Part shown: piece after piece, positions 52,180 through 60,633 of the stretch
How positions within the stretch are numbered: position 1 is the stretch's first letter
Layout of the letters: each line of letters opens with the position of its first letter
Assembly (NCBI RefSeq): GCF_021295315.1
Contig: NZ_JAIMJA010000012.1
Location: forward strand, 38,883 to 102,882
Length of the DNA stretch: 64,000 bases
Direction of reading: 5' to 3'
Origin: Motilimonas cestriensis
Lineage (GTDB): Bacteria; Pseudomonadota; Gammaproteobacteria; Enterobacterales; CBDFNC01
Notes under the pieces: model-generated
Databases searched by the model: none
What the model saw: only the letters and a program-made list of their open reading frames with translations
Told to the model about the DNA's origin: nothing
Made by a program: the position numbers and the translations under genes

Positions 52180-52560
52180 CTAAGAGACGAAATGGGTAGC
52201 ACAAACCTTGTTACCTGACGGATCGCGTAAATAAGCCAAATACAACTTACGCTGTCCATTTCCTCTCACACCTGGTGGCTCTTCACAGGGAGTACCACCA
52301 CTAGCAGCGCCCGCTTTATGCCATGCATCTACCAATTCTGGACTACTTGCTTTAAAACCAATCGTCATCCCGTTACCCGACGTTGCCACCTCGCCATTAA
52401 TTGGCGACGTAATCGCAAAAACGCCTGCGGGGGTCACATAAAAACAACGCCCCTTCTCGTCAAACACACCTTCCGGATGACCTAAAACCGCCATCACAGC
52501 ATCATAAAACGCCTTTGATGCAGCAATATCATTTGCACCAACCATTACGTGACTGAACAT
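52180..52560 (-). CDS. VOC family protein (glyoxalase-like)
   Basis: A 126-aa single vicinal-oxygen-chelate module pair. It starts MFSHVMVGANDIAASKAFYDAVM and ends with YLRDPSGNKVCATHF, the usual beta-alpha-beta-beta-beta pattern. Members act as lyases, dioxygenases or resistance proteins, so no substrate can be given. AAGGA precedes the ATG. Confidence 0.88.
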   Translation of the reverse strand: MFSHVMVGANDIAASKAFYDAVMAVLGHPEGVFDEKGRCFYVTPAGVFAITSPINGEVATSGNGMTIGFKASSPELVDAWHKAGAASGGTPCEEPPGVRGNGQRKLYLAYLRDPSGNKVCATHFVS

Positions 52561-52648
52561 ACTTAATCCTTATTGATTGAAACGTAAAAACTACACCTCC
52601 CTGAAGACACTCGACATTCGGTAACTGGACGGAACTCAAAAGACGTCT

Positions 52649-52843
52649 TCACTGCTGTGGTTTTTCTTTACGATTACTTATTTTACTTAAATACAGAAAT
52701 GGGACGAACCAAATTGCAATAAGTATAATGACAATGTTTTGCGTTAAATCTTTATCTGCAATTAAATATGAACTGACTAACATTACCACGGCAAATAATA
52801 TTGAAATGGCAATGTTTGCCTGCATTGCTTTTTTACGATTCAT
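52649..52843 (-). CDS. Small two-helix membrane protein
   Basis: A 64-aa protein with two predicted membrane helices (about 9-28 and 36-53) and a basic C-terminus (SKISNRKEKPQQ). AAGGAG lies 7 nt before the ATG, a strong start signal, which supports a real gene. Function is unknown. Confidence 0.72.
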   Translation of the reverse strand: MNRKKAMQANIAISILFAVVMLVSSYLIADKDLTQNIVIILIAIWFVPFLYLSKISNRKEKPQQ

Positions 52844-53010
52844 TTCTTCACTCCTTAAAAAGATTGAAAACGACCATAGTTGAAAAATTCATTATTAAGT
52901 GCCAAATACTGCGCTAAACCATTTTTTGCTACTTCAAAAAATTGATTTTCACAGGATTGTTCATACAGGGCAAACGCATGAATATTTTTTGAGCGTTTAG
53001 TGGTGTTTTC

Positions 53011-53148
53011 TTAGACGAATATCTGCCGCAAGGATGCGGCAGTTAAGCTATCAGGGATGATTTCACGGCGTTTCGTATAAGAAAATTCCACTTTGTTCGC
53101 TTGGTTGATTGTATTTTGTACACTCATGCGCTCGCCCTGATTATTCAT
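53011..53148 (-). CDS. Possible 45-aa open reading frame
   Basis: A short frame in an otherwise empty 350-nt gap between the small membrane protein and the second VOC gene. AGGAG lies immediately before its ATG, too close for ideal initiation; a second ATG is seven codons in. The frame ends across a CTGCCGCA/TGCGGCAG hairpin (53023-53042). The product is polar (ends SLRQIFV) and matches nothing I recognise. It may be the tail of a decayed gene. Confidence 0.3.
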   Translation of the reverse strand: MNNQGERMSVQNTINQANKVEFSYTKRREIIPDSLTAASLRQIFV

Positions 53149-53195
53149 ACTCCTGACTAAAGGCTCATTCATTAATTCATGTATGACACCGATTG

Positions 53196-53618
53196 TTATT
53201 TTGTTGCACCTGAATTATCGCAGCAAAATCGAAACAAATACCCGTCAGGATCTTGCACAATAAATTGCTTCTGTATGGCGACGAGATCTGCGCATTGGTA
53301 TTCTTTAGTCTCTAGTTCAAGATAAATAGAGTTGGGTGCGCTGGCCTTTACCCTCGAATATAAATCATCAATATCAGCAACATCCCATTGAAAATTGACG
53401 CCTCGACCAAATGGTTTCTCCATTTCACCAGTAAGCCATCGCCGCCCCACCCCAGCGATACCTTCAGCCATAATATCTACGCCGCCTAAGGTGAAATAAA
53501 CAAATTGCTCTTCAATTCTTTCATATTTCACTTCAAAGCCAAATACTTCAGTATAGAATTTTTTTGTTACTTCAATATCTTCACAATAGAGTTCTGGGAC
53601 TAACTTCAAGTTGGACAT
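53196..53618 (-). CDS. VOC family protein (bleomycin-resistance-like)
   Basis: A 140-aa VOC fold protein. LVPELYCEDIEVTKKFYTEVFGFEV at the N-terminus and FIVQDPDGYLFRFC at the C-terminus are the paired beta-alpha-beta motifs. A metal-ligand-type histidine or glutamate is not obvious at every canonical position, so ligand binding without catalysis is possible. AGAGG precedes the ATG. It is only distantly similar to the other VOC gene here, so the two are not a recent duplication. Confidence 0.87.
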   Translation of the reverse strand: MSNLKLVPELYCEDIEVTKKFYTEVFGFEVKYERIEEQFVYFTLGGVDIMAEGIAGVGRRWLTGEMEKPFGRGVNFQWDVADIDDLYSRVKASAPNSIYLELETKEYQCADLVAIQKQFIVQDPDGYLFRFCCDNSGATK

Positions 53619-53756
53619 GTAAACCTCTTATCATTACGGTGGCCATATTTGTTATGGCCACCAATGAAAATGTAAAGTGTACAGCGTATCAATACATGCT
53701 TATTAGATTAAAATTGCAATAAAAATAATTAACACTTGTTTTAAATCGCCTTTTAA

Positions 53757-54266
53757 CTAGGCCCTTGCATTTTCTTTGATGTATTTCTTAACCTTTTTCA
53801 GTGCTACTTGACGCTTTAGGGGAGACAGATAGTCAATAAATATATTGCCTGATAAATGGTCAATCTCATGCTGCATGGCGATAGCCAGAAAGTCATCGCT
53901 CTCAATTGTGATTGGCTTACCTTCTCTGTCTAAAGCGGTTACCACAACCGACGTAAAACGCTCGACATCGGCATAATAGTCAGGAATCGATAAACACCCC
54001 TCTTGCCCTAGTGCTTTATCTGTTCCGCTGACCACTTCTGGATTGATCAGAACTAACGGTTCATTGCGACTATCTGACAGATCGATAATGACAACGGCTT
54101 CCTTGCGACCAACTTGAGTAGCAGCGAGTCCGATGCCATTGTCTGTCGCGTATAAGGTTTCCAACATATCATCAATCAATGTTTGTACTGATTCAATATC
54201 CTGCACTTTCTCGGCCTTAATTTTAAGCCTAGGATCAGGAGCGGTGAGAATCTCTAAAATGGCCAT
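53757..54266 (-). CDS. def: Peptide deformylase, stand-alone copy
   Basis: Removes the formyl group from nascent N-terminal methionine; an Fe/Zn hydrolase. The 169-aa protein has motif 1 GIGLAATQVG (44-53), motif 2 EGCLSIP with the metal-binding cysteine and motif 3 QHEIDHL with the HExxH histidines, so it should be active. It is not beside fmt, the usual partner of the primary def, so it may be a paralogue; the other copy is not in the window. AGAGG lies upstream of the ATG. Confidence 0.93.
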   Translation of the reverse strand: MAILEILTAPDPRLKIKAEKVQDIESVQTLIDDMLETLYATDNGIGLAATQVGRKEAVVIIDLSDSRNEPLVLINPEVVSGTDKALGQEGCLSIPDYYADVERFTSVVVTALDREGKPITIESDDFLAIAMQHEIDHLSGNIFIDYLSPLKRQVALKKVKKYIKENARA

Positions 54267-54412
54267 ATTTACCTCTTTATATTATGCCCAGTAGTGCTCA
54301 AAAGAGCTGTTAATACGTCGCGACTATTCATTTAGTTCTGCCAAACAATAAAATGTGACTGTAATATGACGCGACTCTTTGCAATAGCCATATCTTAATG
54401 CAATGGCGCACT

Positions 54413-54507
54413 TTATATATTGAACTCTTGTAATGCTAGCAATGCCGCTTCGGCAACTCAGGCGACATGGAGCGAAGTAATTCATCTAATTCTGTAATTC
54501 CTGACAT
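54413..54507 (-). pseudogene. Internally deleted ACT-domain-type gene remnant
   Basis: On the minus strand an ATG at 54507 begins MSGITELDELLRSMSPEL, which resembles the N-terminus of a small ACT-domain (DUF2241-like) protein family. The frame stops at 54436 after 23 codons. One base out of phase, the sequence continues EAALLALQEFNI and stops at 54413, which looks like the C-terminal end of such a protein. Head and tail therefore seem joined by loss of the middle plus a frameshift. The family match is from memory. Confidence 0.5.
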
Positions 54508-54545
54508 AATAGTTTCTTGAAAGTTGCTGGTAGAAGGACGATCCA

Positions 54546-54650
54546 ATGCTTAACTTAACTCAGTTGCGGACCTTTAGTGTTTTTACTGAACAAAAGCCGT
54601 ATAAGTTTTGCTGCTCACACTCCTATTTTTTATTTACGCTAAATAGCTAA
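54546..54650 (+). pseudogene. Truncated LysR-like regulator remnant
   Basis: An AAGGA box 7 nt upstream of an ATG is followed by MLNLTQLRTFSVFTEQ, which looks like the start of a LysR-family helix-turn-helix protein. The resemblance ends within about 17 residues and the frame stops at residue 34. It is divergent from the ACT-type remnant with only 38 nt between them, the arrangement typical of a LysR gene and its target. Confidence 0.45.
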
Positions 54651-54684
54651 GTAAGGCATGGTTACTTAGGCAAAAGTCAGGCAC

Positions 54685-54730
54685 AAAAAAGCCAAGTTAG
54701 CTTGCTTTTAACAAGGCAACTTGGCTTTTT
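54685..54730. terminator. Terminator after ybaB
   Basis: A 13-bp stem AAAAAGCCAAGTT/AACTTGGCTTTTT with a further CTTG/CAAG pair in the loop and T runs on both strands, 25 nt beyond the ybaB stop. It closes the dnaX-ybaB unit at the point where recR usually follows. Confidence 0.85.
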
Positions 54731-54754
54731 ACCATGGCTTAGTTAGCCAAAGTA

Positions 54755-55084
54755 TTAGAACGGCATTTTCATACCTGGTGGTAGTTGCATACCGCCAGTC
54801 ACGTCGGCCATTCTATCTTTGCTATTTTCTTCAACGCGGCGCACAGCATCATTGATCGCAGCAGCCATCAAATCTTCTAACATCTCTTTGTCATCTTCCA
54901 TTAGGCTAGGATCAATTTCAATGCGGCGCACATTATGATTACCAAGCATGGTTACTTTAACCATGCCTGCGCCGGCTTCACCGACCACTTCCATTTTGGC
55001 AATTTCTTCTTGTGCTTTTTGCATTTTGTCTTGCATTTGCTGGGCTTGCTTCATCAAGCCAGACATTCCACCTTTACCAAACAT
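54755..55084 (-). CDS. ybaB: YbaB/EbfC nucleoid-associated protein
   Basis: A 109-aa DNA-binding protein that forms tweezer-like dimers. The N-terminal coiled region is rich in Met and Gln ([21 protein letters not shown]), and the conserved [20 protein letters not shown] block follows. It lies 64 nt downstream of dnaX, as in most bacteria. recR, the usual third gene, is not present. Confidence 0.95.
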   Translation of the reverse strand: MFGKGGMSGLMKQAQQMQDKMQKAQEEIAKMEVVGEAGAGMVKVTMLGNHNVRRIEIDPSLMEDDKEMLEDLMAAAINDAVRRVEENSKDRMADVTGGMQLPPGMKMPF

Positions 55085-55147
55085 ATTCTTTCTCTCATTC
55101 AGGTTAATGGTTTAAATGTTGGGGCAACCCAACTTATTTCAAGGGCA

Positions 55148-57637
55148 TTATAAGGGTTTTATACTTTCTTCATCCACTGACGCGCCAAAACGCTGAATAA
55201 AGAAGTTAATGGCCTCATCTTGTTGGATATCTACTTTTGCTTGAGCCAATCGAGCAAGATAAATGGCTTGCTCAATTTCCACCGGCGTTTGCATGGTTTG
55301 ATGCTGGCCTATTACAATTTCAACCTGCTCTACATTGGGCAATACGCTTTGCAACGCCGCTGTGATCTGACCTAAATTACGAGCATTGTCTAAATGCTGA
55401 CTGCTGGGCTGTAACATTAATTGCACTGCATTTGGCGTTTGAATACAGACACTGTTAATGGCGAGTTGACGTAATATGCCCACTAAGCCCATTTGTTCAA
55501 TCAGCTGACACCAAGGGTCGTTATTTTGCGGTGAAAACTTACTCGCCATGTCGGGCATGGCACGGGTATATTCGGCTTCGGTTCTAGCCGATATTGCGGG
55601 CGTTGGCGCTTCAACAGGCGCGCTTTCAACCGATTGAGCTTCGCCTGTGTCCCATGGCACATCAGCGAGCGGCGCAATTTGTGAACTAGGCCTACTTGCC
55701 ACTGGTGTGACTGGCGCTTGTTGCTGCGTTACTTGCTGGTAGGACGATTGCTGTGACGCAGGTTCGCTCGCTGGCGAGGCGTCAAAACCGTCATTTGTAT
55801 TTAAGTGTTGCGGTGTAGATAAACTGGGGTCGTATTCATCGGTTTGGAAATACTGCGCATAGTCGTTGTCATAGGCCTCTAGCGGCGGTAATTCATTAAA
55901 TCCCTCTGGAATATCATTGCTCGGCGCAGACGATTGCGAAACAGGCGTTTGTGAAACATGAGATTGTGAGACAGGCGCAGCGGCCAGCGGCTGAGGTTCA
56001 ACACTCGGTTTAGCTGGTGCGGTCACTTTTTTTACCACCGGCTGTTTTTTACCTGCCTCTAACGCCAGCTTTCGACTGCGCAGCATATTACGGGTTTCAA
56101 GGGCATTACTGACACTTGGCATGGCGGGTTGCACTGATGCAACCTGTTGCGCTATCTGCGCCGGCGATTGCGACGCCATCTCGCTCTGCTGGGCTATCTC
56201 CTCATTTGGCGGAGCATAATGAGCGCTTTGGCTTGGTGGCTCAGCGTTGGGTTGCCCGTGAATGTCTTTGTCGAGATGACTTGTGAAATCATCATTATGA
56301 CTAACGTGAGGAGGTTGTGCTGTTTCCACAGGTTCAACCTCTGGTCTAACCCCAGATGAAACCTCAGCTGTAAGCTCTACTTGAGGTGCCGGCGGTGTTA
56401 CTTGCACCGCTTGAGTTGGCGCACTTGTTGCTGATTCAGTCAACTTCGCAGGGCTAGTCTGAGCTGGTGCATTGACGGACGGCTCGGCCAAGCTCACGGG
56501 GTTGGTTACATTGACAGCGGAGCTAACTGGCGCAGATGGCAAGCTGGTGGCGACTTTTGCCGGGTGAAAAGCCAGCATGCGCATTAATGTCATTTCAAGC
56601 CCGACTCTCGGCTCTGGAGCCAAAGGTAAGTCTTGCTTGCCTTTTAATGCAATTTGGTAATAAAGCTGTACTTGCTCTGGCGACAATTGTTCACTGAGTA
56701 ATTGAATACTCTCACTGTTGTCTAAACCATTTAGCGTCGATGGCAGCATGTGAGCAAGAGCAACTTGGTGCAAGGTGGCGGCTATTTCATTGTGCACTAA
56801 GTCAAAGTCTGGCCCAAGGGTCACTAACTCCGATACTTTGTCGAGGGTATTTTGCGCGTCACCTGCAGCAACAAAGTGCAATAATTGAGTCACTTGATGA
56901 TGGTCTAAGGTGCCCAACATGGCTAAAACAGGCTGATAATTCACAACCCCATTACCAAAGGCGATAGCTTGGTCGGCCAAGCTTAAGGCATCTCGCATAC
57001 TGCCATGAGCAGCTTTGGCTAACGCCTGCAGCGCGGCAGGTTCATAGCTGTGTTGCTCTTGACCGAGAATGTAGCCCAGTTGCTGATTGATGTCGTCACT
57101 GCTTAAACTCTTTAAATGAAACTGCAAGCAGCGGGACAAAATGGTAATAGGTAGCTTTTGTGGATCTGTCGTCGCTAATAGAAATTTAACGTATTCTGGC
57201 GGCTCTTCTAAGGTTTTAAGCAAGGCATTAAAACTGCTTTTCGAGAGCATGTGCACTTCGTCAATAAGGTAAACCTTATAGCGACCTTGTGCGGGCTTAT
57301 ACTGCACATTATCAAGTAACTCACGCGTGTCTTCTACTTTAGTGCGCGACGCGGCGTCAATCTCTAGTAAATCAACAAAGCGTCCTTGATCTATATCTTG
57401 GCAATGATGGCAAACGCCACAAGGCTCTGATGTCACGCCTTTTTCACAGTTTAGGCTTTTTGCAAGAATACGCGCGATACTGGTTTTGCCCACGCCCCGA
57501 GTACCACTAAACAAATAAGCGTGGTGCAAGCGATTTTGGTCAAGTGCATTCACCAGTGCTGTTAGCACATGTTGTTGCCCCACCACTTGTTTAAAGTTGT
57601 GTGGTCGCCATTTACGTGCCAGCACCTGATAGCTCAT
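55148..57637 (-). CDS. dnaX: DNA polymerase III subunits gamma/tau
   Basis: The clamp-loader ATPase. The 829-aa tau form is longer than the E. coli protein (643 aa). AAA+ domains I-II contain Walker A GTRGVGKT (45-52), zinc-binding C64, C73, C76 and C79, and DEVHMLSK; domain III ends near residue 370. A long linker rich in Pro, Ser and Gln (about 375-690) leads to the C-terminal part that binds DnaB and the polymerase alpha subunit. A seven-A run at codons 535-537 could allow a -1 shift to a stop five codons on, giving a gamma-like product. Confidence 0.96.
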   Translation of the reverse strand: MSYQVLARKWRPHNFKQVVGQQHVLTALVNALDQNRLHHAYLFSGTRGVGKTSIARILAKSLNCEKGVTSEPCGVCHHCQDIDQGRFVDLLEIDAASRTKVEDTRELLDNVQYKPAQGRYKVYLIDEVHMLSKSSFNALLKTLEEPPEYVKFLLATTDPQKLPITILSRCLQFHLKSLSSDDINQQLGYILGQEQHSYEPAALQALAKAAHGSMRDALSLADQAIAFGNGVVNYQPVLAMLGTLDHHQVTQLLHFVAAGDAQNTLDKVSELVTLGPDFDLVHNEIAATLHQVALAHMLPSTLNGLDNSESIQLLSEQLSPEQVQLYYQIALKGKQDLPLAPEPRVGLEMTLMRMLAFHPAKVATSLPSAPVSSAVNVTNPVSLAEPSVNAPAQTSPAKLTESATSAPTQAVQVTPPAPQVELTAEVSSGVRPEVEPVETAQPPHVSHNDDFTSHLDKDIHGQPNAEPPSQSAHYAPPNEEIAQQSEMASQSPAQIAQQVASVQPAMPSVSNALETRNMLRSRKLALEAGKKQPVVKKVTAPAKPSVEPQPLAAAPVSQSHVSQTPVSQSSAPSNDIPEGFNELPPLEAYDNDYAQYFQTDEYDPSLSTPQHLNTNDGFDASPASEPASQQSSYQQVTQQQAPVTPVASRPSSQIAPLADVPWDTGEAQSVESAPVEAPTPAISARTEAEYTRAMPDMASKFSPQNNDPWCQLIEQMGLVGILRQLAINSVCIQTPNAVQLMLQPSSQHLDNARNLGQITAALQSVLPNVEQVEIVIGQHQTMQTPVEIEQAIYLARLAQAKVDIQQDEAINFFIQRFGASVDEESIKPL
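56027..56033 (-). other. Candidate -1 frameshift site in dnaX
   Basis: On the coding strand the frame reads GTA AAA AAA GTG (V535-K536-K537-V538), giving an A-AAA-AAA slippery heptamer. After a -1 slip the frame is S-D-R-T-S then TAA, for a product of about 542 aa ending in the linker. E. coli makes gamma from an A-AAA-AAG site. A purine-rich AGAGG lies upstream but farther than in E. coli, and I see no clear downstream stem. Confidence 0.4.
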
Positions 57638-57645
57638 GGTTTTAA

Positions 57646-58191
57646 TTACTCACCTTCAAATTGGATAAGGCTAAATAGCTCTACATTTTGAGCATCTAGT
57701 TTGGCTTTGCCGTTTAATTCTGGTAGTTCAATCACCACGCCAGCACCCACCACATCGCCTTTAAGCTCATGGATCAATTTTATGGTGGCTTCTAAGGTGC
57801 CACCCGTTGCTAACAAGTCATCAATCACCACCACTTTTTCGCCCGGTAAAATGGAATCCTTATGAATTTGCAGCATGTCGGTGCCGTATTCTAAGTCATA
57901 CACCTGCACCACGGTGGCTCGAGGTAATTTGCCCGGCTTACGCGCGGGCACAAAGCCTGCACCAATGGCGGCAGCCACTGGCGCACCAAAAATAAAACCG
58001 CGCGCTTCGGTGCCCACTACTTTATCAATACCCTTGCCTTTATAGTGCTCAGCTAATAACTCAACCGTTTTAGCAAAAGCCGCCGCGTTTTCAATCAAAC
58101 TCGTGATATCGCGAAAGGTGATCCCCGCCTTTGGGTAATCTTCGATAGATTTTATGCTATCAGTGAGAAGCTTGAGCGTGGCTGAGTCCAT
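57646..58191 (-). CDS. apt: Adenine phosphoribosyltransferase
   Basis: Purine salvage enzyme: adenine plus PRPP to AMP. The 181-aa product has the PRPP-binding motif [13 protein letters not shown] (about 120-132) and the family block [14 protein letters not shown]. The dnaX start is 8 nt downstream, so co-transcription is likely. apt-dnaX-ybaB order is the same as in E. coli. Confidence 0.97.
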   Translation of the reverse strand: MDSATLKLLTDSIKSIEDYPKAGITFRDITSLIENAAAFAKTVELLAEHYKGKGIDKVVGTEARGFIFGAPVAAAIGAGFVPARKPGKLPRATVVQVYDLEYGTDMLQIHKDSILPGEKVVVIDDLLATGGTLEATIKLIHELKGDVVGAGVVIELPELNGKAKLDAQNVELFSLIQFEGE

Positions 58192-58281
58192 GATGGGTCC
58201 TATTTGAAGAGTGAATTTAACAAGCCGTAAGCTTATTCACTTGGCCTGCCCCTTTCAAGAGATTGCCAAGCAATTTGCGGC

Positions 58282-58641
58282 TTAAGTTTCTTTTAACCTG
58301 AGCATCCAGAAAAACAAGCATAAAAAACAAACCAGTAATAATGCTTTTATCCATAAAAGTGGCGCCCAATATATTGAAATACAGAAAGCACAGCTCATCA
58401 TCAGCAGTGCTTTTTGTTTAGTAGGTTTGGCAATTGAGCGATTTTTTTGCCAATTGTGGATCATTGGGCCAAACCATTGATGATTTAACAGCGCTTGATG
58501 AAAGCGTGGTGAGCTTTTGGCAAAGCAAAATGCGGCTAATAAAATAAAAGGGGTGGTTGGCAACACTGGCAAAGGAATACCAATCAGCCCAAGAACAAAA
58601 GCCAGGCTGCCAAGCACAAAGTAAAATGGCCGTTTTAGCAA
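58282..58641 (-). CDS. ybaN: DUF454 family membrane protein, YbaN type
   Basis: A 119-aa inner-membrane protein with about three hydrophobic segments and the family motif GLIGIPLPVLPTTPFILLAAFCFAKSS. It begins at a TTG (58641) with AAGGA about 9 nt upstream; no better ATG is available. In E. coli ybaN is next to apt, as here. Function is unknown for the family. Confidence 0.85.
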   Translation of the reverse strand: MLKRPFYFVLGSLAFVLGLIGIPLPVLPTTPFILLAAFCFAKSSPRFHQALLNHQWFGPMIHNWQKNRSIAKPTKQKALLMMSCAFCISIYWAPLLWIKALLLVCFLCLFFWMLRLKET

Positions 58642-58819
58642 TTTGATATGTCCTTAGTCACGCTATATTAACCTCAGTTCTGTTTAAGCCTAGCCAGATA
58701 GAGTATGTGTTATGGCAAAATTACGTTTTCAGAGATGAAAGCGCAAAGCGTATAGAGGTATATTTACAGCGTTTTTGCCGGAAAGCATACTATTTTGCTT
58801 ATCTTGCATTCGGGTTATA

Positions 58820-59767
58820 TTAACCCGCCCACTGATGTTGATGGCGGTCTAAAATCGCCAAGATCTCGTCAGCTTTACGGCATGGACGAATATCTGAAAA
58901 CAACACGTCAGCCTCCGGGTAGCTGTACACCACGTACTTTAGCCATTGTTTAATTCGATTACTAAAATACAAGTGTTTATCACCACGACACTCTAAACCG
59001 GAATAACGAATTAATAAATCAAGCACCTCTCGCCAAGGCATCGGCGCTTCTTTTAGTTTAATCACATTGGCTAAGTTTGGCATCGCCAATGCGCCACGCC
59101 CTAGCATTAAATCGTCACAACCACTTAAGGCTAAGCAACGCTCGGCGTCAGCAAGTTGCCAAATCTCACCATTAGCAATCACCGGAATAGCAATCGCTTG
59201 GTTCATATCACTGATCGCAGGCCAATCAATGCGATCAGCGCGATAACCGTCGGCGCGGGTACGCCCATGCACGGTTAATTCACTGGCACCGCCTTGGTAC
59301 GCGGCATCGGCAATTTCTAATCGCTGTGATTTACACTCCCAACCTAATCGCACTTTTACCGACACGGGTTTGTCTGGCACTGCCCCTCGCATCCCCTTGA
59401 CCGCTTGATAAATCACTTCCGGCTCTTTTAATAGTGCCGCGCCTCCATTCGATCCATTGACCGTTTTCGACGGGCAGCCGCAATTTAAATCAATACCCGA
59501 CGAGCCGAGTTCAACCGCACGATAAGCGTTTTCTGCTAGCCATTGCGGTGCTTGTCCAAGCAGCTGTACTCGTACATCAGTACCCGAGTCGGTTTTGCCA
59601 CCTTGATGCAATTCAGGACATAAGCGATAAAACACTTTTTTCGGTAACAGCATGTCAACCACACGAATAAATTCGGTGACGCATAAATCATACTGATTAA
59701 TGCCCGTTAATACTTGCCGCATTAAGGGATCAACGACCCCTTCCATCGGGGCTAACACAATACGCAT
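58820..59767 (-). CDS. dusC: tRNA-dihydrouridine(16) synthase
   Basis: An FMN-dependent enzyme that reduces U16 in the tRNA D-loop. The 315-aa product from the ATG at 59767 equals the E. coli length; GAGG lies 7 nt upstream, and a longer start at 59779 is rejected. The FMN-barrel motif [12 protein letters not shown], the catalytic cysteine in [20 protein letters not shown] and VHGRTR are present. DusC rather than DusA or DusB is inferred from the extended C-terminal helical domain. Confidence 0.94.
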   Translation of the reverse strand: MRIVLAPMEGVVDPLMRQVLTGINQYDLCVTEFIRVVDMLLPKKVFYRLCPELHQGGKTDSGTDVRVQLLGQAPQWLAENAYRAVELGSSGIDLNCGCPSKTVNGSNGGAALLKEPEVIYQAVKGMRGAVPDKPVSVKVRLGWECKSQRLEIADAAYQGGASELTVHGRTRADGYRADRIDWPAISDMNQAIAIPVIANGEIWQLADAERCLALSGCDDLMLGRGALAMPNLANVIKLKEAPMPWREVLDLLIRYSGLECRGDKHLYFSNRIKQWLKYVVYSYPEADVLFSDIRPCRKADEILAILDRHQHQWAG

Positions 59768-59997
59768 AGCTTGCCTCATTATAATAGAGCGCGAATTTTA
59801 GGGACTTATAACGACTTTGTCACTCACTTGCGGAAATCTTAACCTTTGCGAAATTGGCAGCACTGGTTCCGCTTTGTGGCATCGCGCATCTGCGCCTGTC
59901 ACATTCCCCTTTATTGCCGTCCAGCTACAGTCTCAAAACGTCCCACAATAGATCTAAATCAATCTAAGTTAATTTGTTGATGTAAATGATTTTAACT

Positions 59998-60011
59998 TTG
60001 ACCTATATCAG
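59998..60011 (+). promoter_or_regulatory. FNR-like box upstream of the DksA-type gene
   Basis: TTGAC-CTAT-ATCAG matches the FNR/CRP-family half-site pair TTGAT-N4-ATCAA at 8 of 10 positions. A second, looser match, TTGAT-GTAA-ATGAT, is at 59977-59990. The 305-nt gap between dusC and this gene otherwise holds no gene. Motif matching only. Confidence 0.3.
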
Positions 60012-60072
60012 CACCGAAATCAGATAAGGCCACTATGCTTTAGCCCTAAATTATCATTTGCAAGAGCAAACA

Positions 60073-60462
60073 ATGACAGAGAATGAATTAGCAGATGTGA
60101 CGGGGTTTCAAACCTTACTCACGCAAAAACTCATGGACTACAAGCATCAAGTTTTAGCCATATTAAATAATGCTCAGCAATCGAGTCACCAATTAGCGGC
60201 GTCTCAACTATTAAAGTTGAGTAATAATGACTTTATTGAGGCCGTTGTGCGGTTAGAAATGCCACAAATAAGCGATAAAGTTCGCCTTATTAAGCGCATT
60301 GACGCGGCTCTTTGCCAAATTGAATTTGGTCTTTATGGTGTTTGCTCCGATTGCGAAGAAGCCATTGAGCCAGAGCTATTAGCGAGCGACCCCACTGAGC
60401 AACGCTGTATCTGCTGTAAAACTAAATTTGAGAAACGCAAAAAAGGCTTTATCGCGCTCTAA
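60073..60462 (+). CDS. DksA/TraR-family zinc-finger protein
   Basis: A 129-aa protein with a helical N-terminal half and a four-cysteine zinc finger, C91-x2-C94-x17-C112-x2-C115 (C114 is an extra cysteine). This arrangement is the DksA/TraR C4 type that binds the RNA polymerase secondary channel. It is shorter than DksA (151 aa) and lacks a clear DxxDxA tip motif in the coiled coil, so the effect on transcription cannot be assumed. I start at the ATG at 60073 with AAGAG upstream. Divergent from dusC. Confidence 0.85.
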   Translation: MTENELADVTGFQTLLTQKLMDYKHQVLAILNNAQQSSHQLAASQLLKLSNNDFIEAVVRLEMPQISDKVRLIKRIDAALCQIEFGLYGVCSDCEEAIEPELLASDPTEQRCICCKTKFEKRKKGFIAL

Positions 60463-60633
60463 CATAACCGCATTCGTCTCCCCTTTATTTTACGCGGGTA
60501 AAGCCTGCGGGCACAGGCTCAATCATTTCTTCTACTCATTAAGCAACCCGTTAATTCAAGGATGAATAAGCGAGTAACGAGCTGCCGTTAACTCTCCGTT
60601 ATCGCTATTCTTACTGCTCTCGCTGATGCGCAA

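Noticed and set aside
52180-54266. A genomic island or defence system in the VOC/def patch
   Set aside because: There is no integrase, tRNA-end repeat, nuclease or toxin-antitoxin feature; base composition looks similar to the neighbours.
54267-54754. A remnant of recR itself in the gap after ybaB
   Set aside because: No zinc-finger cysteines, TOPRIM motif or typical RecR N-terminus could be seen on either strand; the traces match other families better.
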